Assembly (NCBI RefSeq): GCF_004340785.1
Contig: NZ_SLXS01000004.1
Location: 1-64,000, forward strand
Source of the DNA: Tumebacillus sp. BK434
GTDB taxonomy: Bacteria; Bacillota; Bacilli; Tumebacillales; Tumebacillaceae
Length of the DNA: 64,000 nucleotides
Reading direction: 5' to 3'
The first letter of the stretch is position 1. The number at the start of each line of letters is the position of its first letter. Made by a program: the position numbers and the translations under genes. The notes beneath the pieces were generated by a model that was given only the letters and a program-made list of their open reading frames with translations, did not search any database and was not told the DNA's origin. Positions 7,727 through 16,348 of this stretch are shown in pieces.

Positions 7727-8731
7727 ATGCTTAACTTCTTGCTCGGTTCGCGAGCGAAATTCGAAGGTACCAAAGAAGTCACCCTGTCCCCGGACGGCTT
7801 GGCCGACCACCTGAAGGCGCACGTACATAACGGTCGGATCTCCGTCAAACAGGCCGATCAAGAGCACGTGCTGGCAATCGTGCACATCGTTGTCAAAGGC
7901 GAGCTGGCCGAAGAGATCACAGACATCTCAGACGCCGACCGTTTCTGGGAGCTGGGACAAAACGGGGGCTGCGTGTTCTTCGAACAGCGCGAGTTCACCC
8001 GATTCTACTCCGGTTCTTCCGTCAAAGTCAGCGTCGAGCTGATCGTGCCCCAAGCGCTGACCCAGGCCAGTCTGGAAAGTCATAACGGGTCGATTTCCGT
8101 CCGCGACTTTGCCGGAAAAGTGTTTGCGCATTCGCACAACGGTGCGCTCGAACTCACAGCGATCACCGGCGATGTGAACGTGCTGTCCCATAACGGCTCG
8201 ATCAAACTGCAGCATGTTGCGGCAACATTCGTCCGGGCGGAGACCCATCACGGCAACATCTTCCTCGACACCGTTTCAGGTGATGTGGAGCTGGATACCC
8301 GCCATGGCAGCGTGGAGTCGAAACACATCGACGGCTCCTTGCGCCTGCTCTCCCGCAATGGCTCGATCTGTGTGGAGCAAGTGGCCGGCGATCTGAAAGC
8401 GGAAACGCACAACGGCAAGATCGTCGTCCGCGAGTGCGGCAAAGATGTCACCTTGCATACGCACAACGGTTCCGTTCGCGTCCAAACGAAAGCCGGAGTA
8501 AACGGAACGTGGAAGGTCAGCACCCACAACGGCGGCATCGAACTGAATGTGCCGCAGGAGACAAACGCCACGTTCCATATGCACACGTCGGCCGGCAAAG
8601 TGCATGGCAATGCGATTCCCGTGCAGTCCCATGGCTTTGTGCAAAACATCATCGTCAAAAAAGGCGATGGCGAGCATCTGGTGGAAGTGGAGACGCATCG
8701 CGGCAGCATCGAAGTCAGCGAGCACAAGTGA
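7727..8731 (+). CDS. DUF4097-type beta-helix protein
   Basis: A 334-residue protein is chosen to start at an ATG nine bases after AGGAGG; the longer frame would begin inside the metNIQ terminator. Most of the sequence (about residues 105-320) consists of short repeats of about 18-20 residues centred on HNGSI, HHGNI, RHGSV and HNGKI, which in the DUF4097 family form a right-handed beta-helix. No signal peptide is visible, so it is likely cytoplasmic. Histidines recur at the same repeat position and line up along one face. Function in this family is not established. It has no clear operon partner. Confidence 0.8.
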   Translation: MLNFLLGSRAKFEGTKEVTLSPDGLADHLKAHVHNGRISVKQADQEHVLAIVHIVVKGELAEEITDISDADRFWELGQNGGCVFFEQREFTRFYSGSSVKVSVELIVPQALTQASLESHNGSISVRDFAGKVFAHSHNGALELTAITGDVNVLSHNGSIKLQHVAATFVRAETHHGNIFLDTVSGDVELDTRHGSVESKHIDGSLRLLSRNGSICVEQVAGDLKAETHNGKIVVRECGKDVTLHTHNGSVRVQTKAGVNGTWKVSTHNGGIELNVPQETNATFHMHTSAGKVHGNAIPVQSHGFVQNIIVKKGDGEHLVEVETHRGSIEVSEHK

Positions 8732-8844
8732 CAAGGAATTATTTCCTCGGCAATAATCGGCGATAATCTTTCAGCGTTCGACAGGAAAAAAACAGCGAAT
8801 TGTGGAATGATGGGAGGTGTACCGGAAAAAGGAGGAGTGTTCCG

Positions 8845-9633
8845 ATGGATGTAGGGCTCCATAAGAAAGTCGTCCTGGTCATGGCGGCGAGCAAAGGATT
8901 GGGCAAAGCGGTCGCAGCCGAATTCGCCCGCGAAGGCGCGCAGGTGATGATCGCAGCCCGTTCCGAAGCGTCACTGCTGCAAGCGGCAGCCGAGATTCGC
9001 GAAGCGACGGGTGGCGAGATCGAATGCTGTGTGGCTGACGCTTCCAACCGTGCCGACATCGACAGCTTGATGGAGCGGACGATTGCTCGCTTTGGAGGAC
9101 TGGATGTGCTGGTCACCAATGCGGGAGGGCCGCCCGGCGGGACTTTTGATGATTTTGAAGATGAGATCTGGGAACGCGCGTTTCAGTCAAACCTGCTCAA
9201 CGTGGTTCGGCTGATTCGCGCCGCTTTGCCGCATTTGCGCAAGCGCGGCGGCGGGCGCATCTTGAATATTACTTCGACTTCGATCAAACAGCCGATCGAA
9301 GGTCTGATTTTGTCCAACACGTTTCGGGCCGGCATTCAAGGCTTGGCGAAGACGCTGGCCGTAGAGCTGGCAGTCGACAACATTTTGATCAACACGATTG
9401 CGCCGGGCCGGATCGACACCGACCGGGTGCGCGAACTGGACGCTGCCCGCGCGCAAGCGCAGGGCAGGACGGTGGAGCAGGTGCGCAATCTGCATGAGCA
9501 GAACATTCCGCTCGGCCGCTACGGCACGCCGGAAGAGTTCGCCAAAGTCGCGGTGTTCCTCGGCTCGCAAGCGAACACATATGTTACCGGCTCCTCGCTC
9601 TTGATTGACGGCGGCATGGTGCGGGCACTATAG
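8845..9633 (+). CDS. Atypical short-chain dehydrogenase/reductase (FabG-like)
   Basis: A 262-residue Rossmann-fold protein starts at an ATG following GGAGGAG. The cofactor loop reads AASKGLG where typical SDRs have TGxxxGxG, and NAGGPPGG stands for NNAG. The catalytic Ser region is present (ITSTS), but the YxxxK motif is replaced by SNTFR, so Tyr and Lys are missing. This matches the known BKR-like subgroup of SDRs with imperfect catalytic residues. It probably binds NAD(P) but may not use the standard mechanism. The next gene starts three bases after its stop, so the two are co-transcribed. Confidence 0.85.
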   Translation: MDVGLHKKVVLVMAASKGLGKAVAAEFAREGAQVMIAARSEASLLQAAAEIREATGGEIECCVADASNRADIDSLMERTIARFGGLDVLVTNAGGPPGGTFDDFEDEIWERAFQSNLLNVVRLIRAALPHLRKRGGGRILNITSTSIKQPIEGLILSNTFRAGIQGLAKTLAVELAVDNILINTIAPGRIDTDRVRELDAARAQAQGRTVEQVRNLHEQNIPLGRYGTPEEFAKVAVFLGSQANTYVTGSSLLIDGGMVRAL

Positions 9634-9636
9634 CCG

Positions 9637-10275
9637 ATGACAACAAAGAATCATGCGGTGAAAGCACTGACGAAAAAGCTGGCCATCCTGCTCATCGTCG
9701 TTCTGCTCGTCGTGCTGGTCGTCGTCTACCAGCACGATCTGTCCGATTTATTCAGCGGTGCCAAAGACGAACCCCTCGCCGTGTTTCTGATCGCCGTGTT
9801 GTTTGCGCTGGTGCCTGCTGTGCCATTTGGACTGGTCGGCGCGCTGATCGGCGCGATGTACGGCACCTTGCTGGGCGGGCTGCTGACTTGGGGCGCCTCG
9901 ACGACGGCAGCGCTGCTGATGTTTCTGTTTGCGCGTTACGTGTTTGCGGAGCAGGCGGGCAAATGGCTGCACCGCTATGAAAAGATCGAGCGTTTTACCA
10001 GGCTGTTTGCGCGCAACGCGTTTCTGGCGATCCTGTTCGCCCGGCTGATCCCGATCATCCCGGCCGTCGCAGTCAATGTGTACTCGGCGATCGCCCGCGT
10101 GCCGCTTCGGGTCTATCTGGGGGCGACCGCGCTTGGCAAGCTGCCGACGATGATCGTGTTTGTCACGATGGGGGAGCAGGCGATGAGCTCCTGGCAGAAC
10201 CTGATGCTGGTCGTGCTGTTCTATGCGGTGTTTCTCGGCATTGTCTCTCTGATCTACAAAAAAGTTGAGTCCTGA
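9637..10275 (+). CDS. TVP38/TMEM64 (SNARE-associated/DedA-like) membrane protein
   Basis: A 212-residue integral membrane protein has about six hydrophobic segments. The VTT/DedA-type signature is visible as FGLVGALIGAMYG (about residues 67-79) and FARLIPIIPAVAVN (about 130-143), with the conserved arginine after F-A. The family includes lipid scramblase-like transporters. It follows the SDR gene by three bases and its ribosome site is weak, so translation probably relies on coupling. It ends at a bidirectional terminator. Substrate unknown. Confidence 0.8.
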   Translation: MTTKNHAVKALTKKLAILLIVVLLVVLVVVYQHDLSDLFSGAKDEPLAVFLIAVLFALVPAVPFGLVGALIGAMYGTLLGGLLTWGASTTAALLMFLFARYVFAEQAGKWLHRYEKIERFTRLFARNAFLAILFARLIPIIPAVAVNVYSAIARVPLRVYLGATALGKLPTMIVFVTMGEQAMSSWQNLMLVVLFYAVFLGIVSLIYKKVES

Positions 10276-10290
10276 TGGACTCAACTTTTT
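10258..10290. terminator. Bidirectional terminator, TVP38 gene and MFS gene
   Basis: AAAAGTTGAGTCC / GGACTCAACTTTTT with a TGAT loop serves both converging genes and overlaps the 3' end of the plus-strand frame. Confidence 0.9.
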
Positions 10291-10293
10291 GTG

Positions 10294-11538
10294 TTAGACG
10301 GCCGCTCCGGCGGTCTGTTCATGCGGTTTTGTTTTGCCCAGCGCCCGGCCGAGCAGTTGATAGTGGGCGATGGCGGCGATGATCAGCAGCACGCCGATGA
10401 TCGAGAACCACGCCTCACCGCCATATTTGGCGAACGTCAGTGCCCCGATGGTCGGAGCGAGCGTCCCGGTCACACTGTAGTGTGCGCCGAAGATCGCAAA
10501 ATAACGTCCGCGCAGTTCCGGCGGCGACAGGATCGAGATCGCCTTTTGAATCTGCGGCCCGTTCAACATCTCGCCGATCGTAAAGGAGATCTCTGCGAGC
10601 ACCAGCACCCAGAACGTCTTTGCCCAGCCGTAGCCAAACGCGGTACAGGCGAGGAACAGAAACGCGATCAATATGACGTTGCGCACCGGGAAGCGGTCGG
10701 CAAACTTGGCGATCAGGATCTGCGTGCAGACGACCATCGTGCCATTGATCGCCAGCAGGGTGGCAAACGTAGTGAGGTAATCGTCGAAGTTCGTTTTCAT
10801 ATGCTGAGGCAGGATGATCTCCACCTGCGAGTAGAGCATCGCACAAGGCACCATCGCCAACGTCAGCCAGATCAGGATCATATGCTTGCGCGGCTTAAAC
10901 TCCGGTCGCGCGCCAGGTTCGCCGGCCGCTGCCTTGGCGTTGTTCGCACGCATCTCTTTCGGAAGCGTCTCCGGAACTTTCCAGATCAACAGCACAAGGT
11001 AGATCAGCTCTGCCAGCGCACAGATGCCAAAGGCGATCGCCGGGTCGACCTTGTAGATCATCACGCCGATCAAAGGGCCGGTGGCCGCGCCGACGTTCAG
11101 CGCGGTGTGCATCAGCGCGAACACTTCCGAGCGCTTCTCTTCCGGCACCAGGTCGGTGATCTGCGCTGATGCCGCCGGCCAGAACATCGACTGCCCAAGG
11201 CCGTTGATGATCGTAAGCATGGCAAACGTCAGCACCGAGTCGGCGAAGATGTAGCCGATCATCGTCCCGGCTTGCGTCACCAGCGCCGCCACCATCATCG
11301 GCTTGCGGCCGTAGCGGTCGGCGAGGTTGCCCGAGTAAATGCCGGCGATCATGCCGGTCAGAGGCTGCAGACCGACGATGACTGCGGTGAGGAGTAAGTT
11401 GCCTTCCAATTTATCAAATAGATATAAAGCGAGAAAAGGACGAATCATAAAACTGCCAAATGTCGTTAAGATCGTGCCGATCACGCGAATCCAGATCGCT
11501 GTGTCATAGCGGCCCAGAATCCCGTACACAAACTTCAT
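10294..11538 (-). CDS. MFS transporter, drug-efflux type (paralogue A)
   Basis: A 414-residue, 12-segment major facilitator has the loop 2-3 signature GNLADRYGRKPMM (about residues 73-85), typical of drug:proton antiporters of the MFS_1 family. A central cytoplasmic loop near residue 200 is rich in charged residues. An ATG nine bases into the frame is preferred because GGGGGTG lies at the right distance; a GTG start would add three residues. It shares long stretches with the next gene (YD-AIWIR-IG, FM-RPFLALYL-DKL), so the two are tandem duplicates. Substrate unknown. Confidence 0.85.
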   Translation of the reverse strand: MKFVYGILGRYDTAIWIRVIGTILTTFGSFMIRPFLALYLFDKLEGNLLLTAVIVGLQPLTGMIAGIYSGNLADRYGRKPMMVAALVTQAGTMIGYIFADSVLTFAMLTIINGLGQSMFWPAASAQITDLVPEEKRSEVFALMHTALNVGAATGPLIGVMIYKVDPAIAFGICALAELIYLVLLIWKVPETLPKEMRANNAKAAAGEPGARPEFKPRKHMILIWLTLAMVPCAMLYSQVEIILPQHMKTNFDDYLTTFATLLAINGTMVVCTQILIAKFADRFPVRNVILIAFLFLACTAFGYGWAKTFWVLVLAEISFTIGEMLNGPQIQKAISILSPPELRGRYFAIFGAHYSVTGTLAPTIGALTFAKYGGEAWFSIIGVLLIIAAIAHYQLLGRALGKTKPHEQTAGAAV

Positions 11539-11610
11539 TCTCCTCACCCCCGTGTATTCTGAGTAGTATACAAGAAGACGAGTTGAATTGGATAGAGGAT
11601 TTACGAAAGA

Positions 11611-12861
11611 TTAAATATTCAGTTTAAGGGCGTTCGGTTTCGACGGCGTGCCAAGCACAGAGCGGGAAATCAAGCGGTGCATAAACAGGGCCGACAGGAC
11701 CAGCAGCACGGCGATCAGCGTAAACCAATACGACCCGCCGAGGTGACCGAAGCCAAAAGCGCCAATGAACGGGCCTAATGTGCGCGTCAAGTTCCAGTTC
11801 AGCCCGTAGATGGCAAAATAGCGGGCGCGAAACTCCACGGGTGCGAGTGTCGCGATCGCCTTTTGCGACTGCGGCATGAACAGCATCTCACCGAAGGTGA
11901 AGATCAGTTCGGACAGGAGCAAGAGAGCCAGCGACCCCGACCAGCCGTAGCCGAGCGCGGTAACCGAGCAGAGCAGAAGCCCGTAGAGCACGACGCGCTG
12001 CATCGGATACTTCTCCGCCAGACGGGCGGTGAGGATCTGGAAGCACATGACGAGAATGCCGTTAAAGGTCATCAGAAGGGCAAACGTTTCTACATAGTTA
12101 GTGAAGTTCGTTTTCAGATGCTGTGGCAAAATGATCTCGACTTGCGAATACATAAACGTAAACGGCAGAATGCCCAGCGTCATCCACCAGAGCATCTTGT
12201 GCTCGCGAAATCGCAGCTTCGGCATCGGCTGTTTGCCCTGGGTGCCGTTGCTGCGCGTTTTTTCGCGCACTTCTTCCGGCAGGGTTTCCGGGATTTTCGT
12301 CAAAATCAAAAGAGCGAAGATCGTCATGGTCGCGGCGGAGAACAAAAAGACGTAGCTCGGATTCATCTTGTACATCAGGACGCCGATCGCCGGCCCAATC
12401 GCAACGCCTATATTAAAGCAGGTGTGCATCAGCGCGAACACTTCGGCGCGCTTTTCCTCCGGCACGATGTCGGCGATCTGCGCACTGGCGGCCGGCGCGA
12501 ACAAGGACGAACCGATGCCGTTGATGACCGAGAGGATGGCAAACAACAACAGTGATTCGACAAAGGCGAACCCGACATAGGTCAGCACCGCGATGCACAG
12601 GGAGCCGAGCATCAGCGGTTTGCGGCCGTAGCGGTCGGACAGTCCGCCCGCATAGAGCGAGGCGATCATCGAAGACGCCGGCTGAAGTGCCACGATCAGC
12701 GTGGTGACCAGCAAGTCCCCTTGCAGTTTGTCATAGAGATACAGCGCGAGAAACGGACGGAGCATGAAGGAAGACATCGTGTTCAGCACCGATCCGATGG
12801 CGCGAATCCAGATCGCGGCGTCATAGCGGCGATAGATCGTCAGCATCCAGTTCACAATCAT
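11611..12861 (-). CDS. MFS transporter, drug-efflux type (paralogue B)
   Basis: A 416-residue 12-segment major facilitator is clearly paralogous to the 10294-11538 product along its whole length. Motif A reads GGLSDRYGRKPLM. The first ATG sits immediately after GAGGTGA, which is close; a GTG two codons on would have better spacing, so the start is uncertain by a few residues. It is transcribed away from a Crp-type regulator gene 98 bases upstream. That layout is compatible with regulation by that protein but does not prove it. Confidence 0.85.
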   Translation of the reverse strand: MIVNWMLTIYRRYDAAIWIRAIGSVLNTMSSFMLRPFLALYLYDKLQGDLLVTTLIVALQPASSMIASLYAGGLSDRYGRKPLMLGSLCIAVLTYVGFAFVESLLLFAILSVINGIGSSLFAPAASAQIADIVPEEKRAEVFALMHTCFNIGVAIGPAIGVLMYKMNPSYVFLFSAATMTIFALLILTKIPETLPEEVREKTRSNGTQGKQPMPKLRFREHKMLWWMTLGILPFTFMYSQVEIILPQHLKTNFTNYVETFALLMTFNGILVMCFQILTARLAEKYPMQRVVLYGLLLCSVTALGYGWSGSLALLLLSELIFTFGEMLFMPQSQKAIATLAPVEFRARYFAIYGLNWNLTRTLGPFIGAFGFGHLGGSYWFTLIAVLLVLSALFMHRLISRSVLGTPSKPNALKLNI

Positions 12862-12959
12862 TCACCTCAATAGAACAGCTAAATTTATCTTTTAAGTATA
12901 CTCGAAAGCTTACAGGGAAGAACAGCCCTTATTTTTCTGAATGTTGTGGAGGTCTTGGG

Positions 12960-13640
12960 ATGTGGAAAGAATTGCGCGGCGTGCGTTTGTTCCGCGATCT
13001 GTCAGAAGAGTTTTTGCAGTTGATCTACAGCGTGACGCGGCTGAAAAAGGTGTCGCGCGGCGAGACGATCTTTTGGGAAGGTGACCCGTTTTCGGCGATG
13101 TACGTCGTGCGCTCCGGCAAGGTGCGTTTGACCAAGTCGACCACCGACGGCAAAGAGATGATCGTCTACATCCGGCAGGACGGGGAGCCGATCGGGGCGG
13201 CGATGCTGTTTTTGGACCAGCCCTACCCGGCGACCGCCAAAGCGATGGAAGACTCGGAAGTCTGGATGATTCCCAATGCGGAGCTGGAAGCGCTGGTGCG
13301 GAAGAATCCGGACTTGGCGATCGCGATCATCCGGCTGTTGGGTGAACGTCTGCTGCAGACACAGGCGCAGATGCGCGACCTCGCCCTGCAGGACAAATGG
13401 GGGGCGCTGATCTCGACCTTGCAGCGGCTGACCGACGATTACGGGCGGGTGACGCCAGCGGGAATCGTGCTCGACATCAACTTGTCCCATCAGGAGCTGG
13501 CCAAGATGATCGGCTCGACGCGGGAAGGGGTCAACCGGATGATGAGCCAGCTGAAAAAAGCGAACCTACTAGATGTGGTGCGCGGGGAGATCACCGTGTT
13601 TGATCCCGGGCGGCTGCAGGATTTTCTGAAAGACTCCTAA
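12960..13640 (+). CDS. Crp/Fnr-family transcriptional regulator
   Basis: A 226-residue protein has an N-terminal cyclic-nucleotide-type sensor barrel (about 8-125, with the G-E-x-I-F-W-E-G-D-P-F-S turn) and a C-terminal winged helix (about 150-220). The recognition helix lies in SHQELAKMIGSTREGVNRMM. There are no cysteines, which argues against an Fnr-like iron-sulfur sensor. Ligand is unknown. GGAGG precedes the ATG. It stands divergent to the MFS pair. Confidence 0.88.
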   Translation: MWKELRGVRLFRDLSEEFLQLIYSVTRLKKVSRGETIFWEGDPFSAMYVVRSGKVRLTKSTTDGKEMIVYIRQDGEPIGAAMLFLDQPYPATAKAMEDSEVWMIPNAELEALVRKNPDLAIAIIRLLGERLLQTQAQMRDLALQDKWGALISTLQRLTDDYGRVTPAGIVLDINLSHQELAKMIGSTREGVNRMMSQLKKANLLDVVRGEITVFDPGRLQDFLKDS

Positions 13641-13643
13641 TCA

Positions 13644-13672
13644 GGCGTCCCGGTGCGGGGCGCCTGTTTGCT
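13644..13672 (+). terminator. Possible terminator of the Crp-type gene
   Basis: AGGCGTCCC / GGGGCGCCT is a strong stem but is followed only by GTTT, so termination may be weak. Confidence 0.5.
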
Positions 13673-13768
13673 TGCGCGGGCAGCTCCGCCCAATTTTCCA
13701 ATCTCACGGACACATAGGGAGCGGGCGCATATACTGCCAGTGACATATGACTAAGGAGGTCGACCGGT

Positions 13769-14818
13769 TTGAAGCTGCACACCGTCCAAAAGGGAGACTC
13801 CCTCTGGAAAATCGCCAAGATGCACGGCATCACCCTCGATGCGATGATCGCTGCGAATCCGCAGCTTGCCAATCCCGATGTGTTGGAGGTTGGCCAGCAG
13901 GTCAACGTCCCGCTGCTGCCGGGCGTGCCGGAGTATGAAGGTCCGGGCACCGATGTGGTGCCGCCCGGTATGGGGCCAGTGGCAGAAGAGCCGGAGAGAC
14001 CTGGCCCTGACATGGCGCCGATCGGGGGGCCGTCGTATCCGTCCGTCCCGAAATGGGATGGCCTGTGGAAATACGTCGTCAAACAAGGCGACAGCATGTT
14101 CAAAATCGCGAAGCAAGTAGGCGTCACCCTTGACCAGTTGAAAGCTGCGAACCCGCAAGTGTCGAACCCAGATCTGATCTACCCTGGTCAAGTTCTCAAT
14201 ATCCCCTCTGCCGGTCTCAAGCCAAAAAGCAACACCGCTCCGATGAGCAAAGAGCAGTTGACAGCACCGATGAGCAAAGAACAACTGACTGCTCCGATCA
14301 TCCAGCAACCCATGGTGCAGATGCCGATGAGCAAGGAACAGCTGACCGCACCGATTTTTGAACAGCCCCTGATGCCCAAAGAAGTGTTGACTCTACCAAA
14401 GGAGATGGCGCCTGTGGAACAACCGATCATGCAGCCCCCGATGGCTCAGCCCCAACCGCAAGTATCCCCGATTGAAATGAACATTCAATACGCTCCGCAC
14501 ATGAACTATGCACCGCATGAGGAAATGGTGCAAGTCCAGCAAGTGCAAATGCAGCAGCCTGTGCATCACCACCCGATGATCATGTACATTCCGGTTTCTT
14601 ATAAGAAGCATAAGTGCAAGAAGAGAAAGCACAAGTGCTGCCCCAAGAAAAGAGTCTGCCATTGCGGCGGCCACAAGCATCACGGCCATCTGGGCCTGAT
14701 GTACGGCAACGTGCACCACGAACTGATGATGCATCAACACATGCAGATGATGCACGGCCATGGCGTGGGCCATCCGGGCGGCATGATGCCCAAGACGTTC
14801 TATCGCGAAGAAGACTGA
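13769..14818 (+). CDS. LysM spore-coat protein, SafA-like
   Basis: A 349-residue protein starts at TTG, eight bases after a perfect AAGGAGGT. LysM domain 1 spans about residues 3-49 (HTVQKGDSLWKIAK) and LysM domain 2 about 94-140 (YVVKQGDSMFKIAK). LysM binds peptidoglycan glycans. A Pro/Met/Gln-rich middle carries three copies of MSKEQLTAP. The C-terminal 70 residues are rich in His, Lys, Cys and Met (HKCKKRKHKCCPKKRVCHC, then many HH and MH). The first 50 residues and the layout resemble SafA, the spore-coat assembly protein. It sits near ruv genes, as safA does in Bacillus. The His/Cys tail could bind metal or cross-link in the coat. Confidence 0.82.
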   Translation: MKLHTVQKGDSLWKIAKMHGITLDAMIAANPQLANPDVLEVGQQVNVPLLPGVPEYEGPGTDVVPPGMGPVAEEPERPGPDMAPIGGPSYPSVPKWDGLWKYVVKQGDSMFKIAKQVGVTLDQLKAANPQVSNPDLIYPGQVLNIPSAGLKPKSNTAPMSKEQLTAPMSKEQLTAPIIQQPMVQMPMSKEQLTAPIFEQPLMPKEVLTLPKEMAPVEQPIMQPPMAQPQPQVSPIEMNIQYAPHMNYAPHEEMVQVQQVQMQQPVHHHPMIMYIPVSYKKHKCKKRKHKCCPKKRVCHCGGHKHHGHLGLMYGNVHHELMMHQHMQMMHGHGVGHPGGMMPKTFYREED

Positions 14819-14829
14819 TCGCAGGGAAA

Positions 14830-14857
14830 GGGAAGCCCGTCTTGGCTTCCCTTTTTT
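14830..14857 (+). terminator. Terminator of the LysM gene
   Basis: GGGAAGCC / GGCTTCCC is followed by TTTTTT. Confidence 0.88.
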
Positions 14858-14884
14858 ATGGAGAGGGGGTGCCGGGATGGGACT

Positions 14885-15841
14885 GTGCTGACAGACAGCC
14901 TGCTCGCGAAGTTGGAGCGGGCGTATGGACTCACGTTTTCCCACGCGGTCAAACTGCGCACCGTGACCGGCGTGCGCACCAGCGGCGGCGCGATGATTCT
15001 CAAACGCTATGAAGGCGAAGGCATGAAAAAGCGGCTCGACGCGCTCGGCACTGCGCTCGAAGTGGTCGTGCGAAGCGGCGTGGAGATCGCCCCCTATGTC
15101 AAGACGAAAGAAAACAGCGCCTACATGAGCGATCGCGGCGCGCTGTGGACGTTGCAGCCGTGGCTTGCCGGCCGGCATCTTTCGCTGCACGATCGCAGAG
15201 AGCGCCACGCGGCTGCGGCGGCGCTGGCCCGCCTGCATCGCGTGCCGACCGCCCGGCAGGTGGAAAAGTCGTTTTATCTGCGCGTGCCGCCGCTGTGGGA
15301 AAAGTACCGCCACCGGCTGGAGCGCGCGCAGGACGCGACGCTGCGCACGATCGCCTTGCGCGATCTGTGGCGTCCGTTTGCTGAGCGGGCGCGCCAGGCG
15401 GTGCGCGATCTGCAGGGGCCGAGCTTCTTGCGGGCGCTGGAGCGGGACACGCGGCGCGGGGCGCTCTGCCACCGCGACCCGGCGCCGCACAACTTCATCT
15501 GGCAGGGCGGGTCGGCGGCGATCATCGACTTTGACCTCGCCGGATTCGATGTGCGGGCGCATGACCTGTACCAATTGCTGAATCATGCCTTATATCTGAA
15601 CGGACACGCGCCAGGGCTGTTTCAGGAGATGGTGGAGGCGTATGAAGGCACGTACCCGCTGTGCGAAGACAACCGGCGCCTGCTCCACGCTTTGATGACC
15701 TACCCGTCGCTGGTGATACGCGAATGGTATGATTTTGGCAAGAACGGCAACAAAAAAGCGCTGCTGCCGCGCCTCGAATGGGCGGCGCTCCAAGAGGAGA
15801 AGCGCTATGCGGAACTGAAAAACGAAAGGCACAGCCCGTAG
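14885..15841 (+). CDS. CotS/YutH-like spore coat protein (aminoglycoside-phosphotransferase fold)
   Basis: An approximately 318-residue protein belongs to the APH/choline-kinase-like fold. The loop CHRDPAPHNFIW (about 202-213) carries the HxDxxxxN catalytic motif and IIDFDLAGFD (about 219-228) the metal-binding aspartates, so it may be an active kinase. Its size and position next to a LysM coat gene fit the CotS/CotI/YutH family of spore coat proteins. The start is uncertain: a GTG is given, while a frame-matched ATG at 14858 lies in the terminator T-run without a ribosome site. Confidence 0.75.
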   Translation: MLTDSLLAKLERAYGLTFSHAVKLRTVTGVRTSGGAMILKRYEGEGMKKRLDALGTALEVVVRSGVEIAPYVKTKENSAYMSDRGALWTLQPWLAGRHLSLHDRRERHAAAAALARLHRVPTARQVEKSFYLRVPPLWEKYRHRLERAQDATLRTIALRDLWRPFAERARQAVRDLQGPSFLRALERDTRRGALCHRDPAPHNFIWQGGSAAIIDFDLAGFDVRAHDLYQLLNHALYLNGHAPGLFQEMVEAYEGTYPLCEDNRRLLHALMTYPSLVIREWYDFGKNGNKKALLPRLEWAALQEEKRYAELKNERHSP

Positions 15842-15856
15842 CGGACTGTGCCTTTT
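15825..15856 (+). terminator. Terminator of the CotS-like gene
   Basis: AAAGGCACAG / CTGTGCCTTTTT spans the stop codon. Confidence 0.88.
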
Positions 15857-15872
15857 TGCCATGTACCTGCTG

Positions 15873-16004
15873 CTATTGAACGTTGACGTTGGTGCCCTGG
15901 TCTGAGTCTTCTCCAGCGTTTTCGTTCTCTACCGACGCGATCATCGTCAGTCCAAACCCTAATGTACCTACCAACAGAACAAGCGCGATCACTCCGGAAA
16001 CCAA
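15873..16004 (-). CDS. Possible 43-residue membrane peptide
   Basis: A short frame starts at TTG ten bases after AAAGGGG. The predicted peptide has one hydrophobic segment (VIALVLLVGTLGFGLTMIA) and then a short acidic, polar tail (SVENENAGEDSDQG). The pattern of one membrane helix and an outside acidic tail is plausible for a small spore or stress membrane protein, but there is no independent evidence. A TTTACA / TATAAC pair about 19 bases apart lies upstream. Confidence 0.4.
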   Translation of the reverse strand: MVSGVIALVLLVGTLGFGLTMIASVENENAGEDSDQGTNVNVQ

Positions 16005-16348
16005 GACACCATCGCCCCTTTCACATCATCGAGTTCGTTATATAAATAGACGAATCGGACATGTAAAAGGTTTCAGATTATTAAGATGTTTTTTCGGGAA
16101 ATTCTAGGAAAAGCCTGCCCTGCATATATACAGCAAAGCAGCATTTTTGGAGGGAGTTGCAGCATTTCCCCTGTTCCTCCTCATCTTACGTCGAAAGTGA
16201 ACGATTTATGACAGCTGGAGTCGGGAGGGAAGCTACATTATGTCTACCTGTAACTGCCATGGCTTTCTCGCGGGATCTATGTTAAAAAGGAAATGTATGT
16301 TCGGCATCGAATACATTCCTACCGAACGTCTAAGGAGGAATTGCCAGC
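16005..16348. other. Intergenic region before ruvC
   Basis: About 340 bases separate the small minus-strand frame from ruvC. An ATG with a good ribosome site (GGGAGGG, ATG at 16240) opens a frame through ruvC in the wrong phase; its early residues look unusual and I do not call it. No hairpin or RNA gene stands out. Confidence 0.4.

Noticed and set aside
14858-14884. ATG at 14858 as start of the CotS-like gene
   Set aside because: It lies at the end of a terminator T-run with no ribosome site; a downstream GTG is more likely, though not certain.
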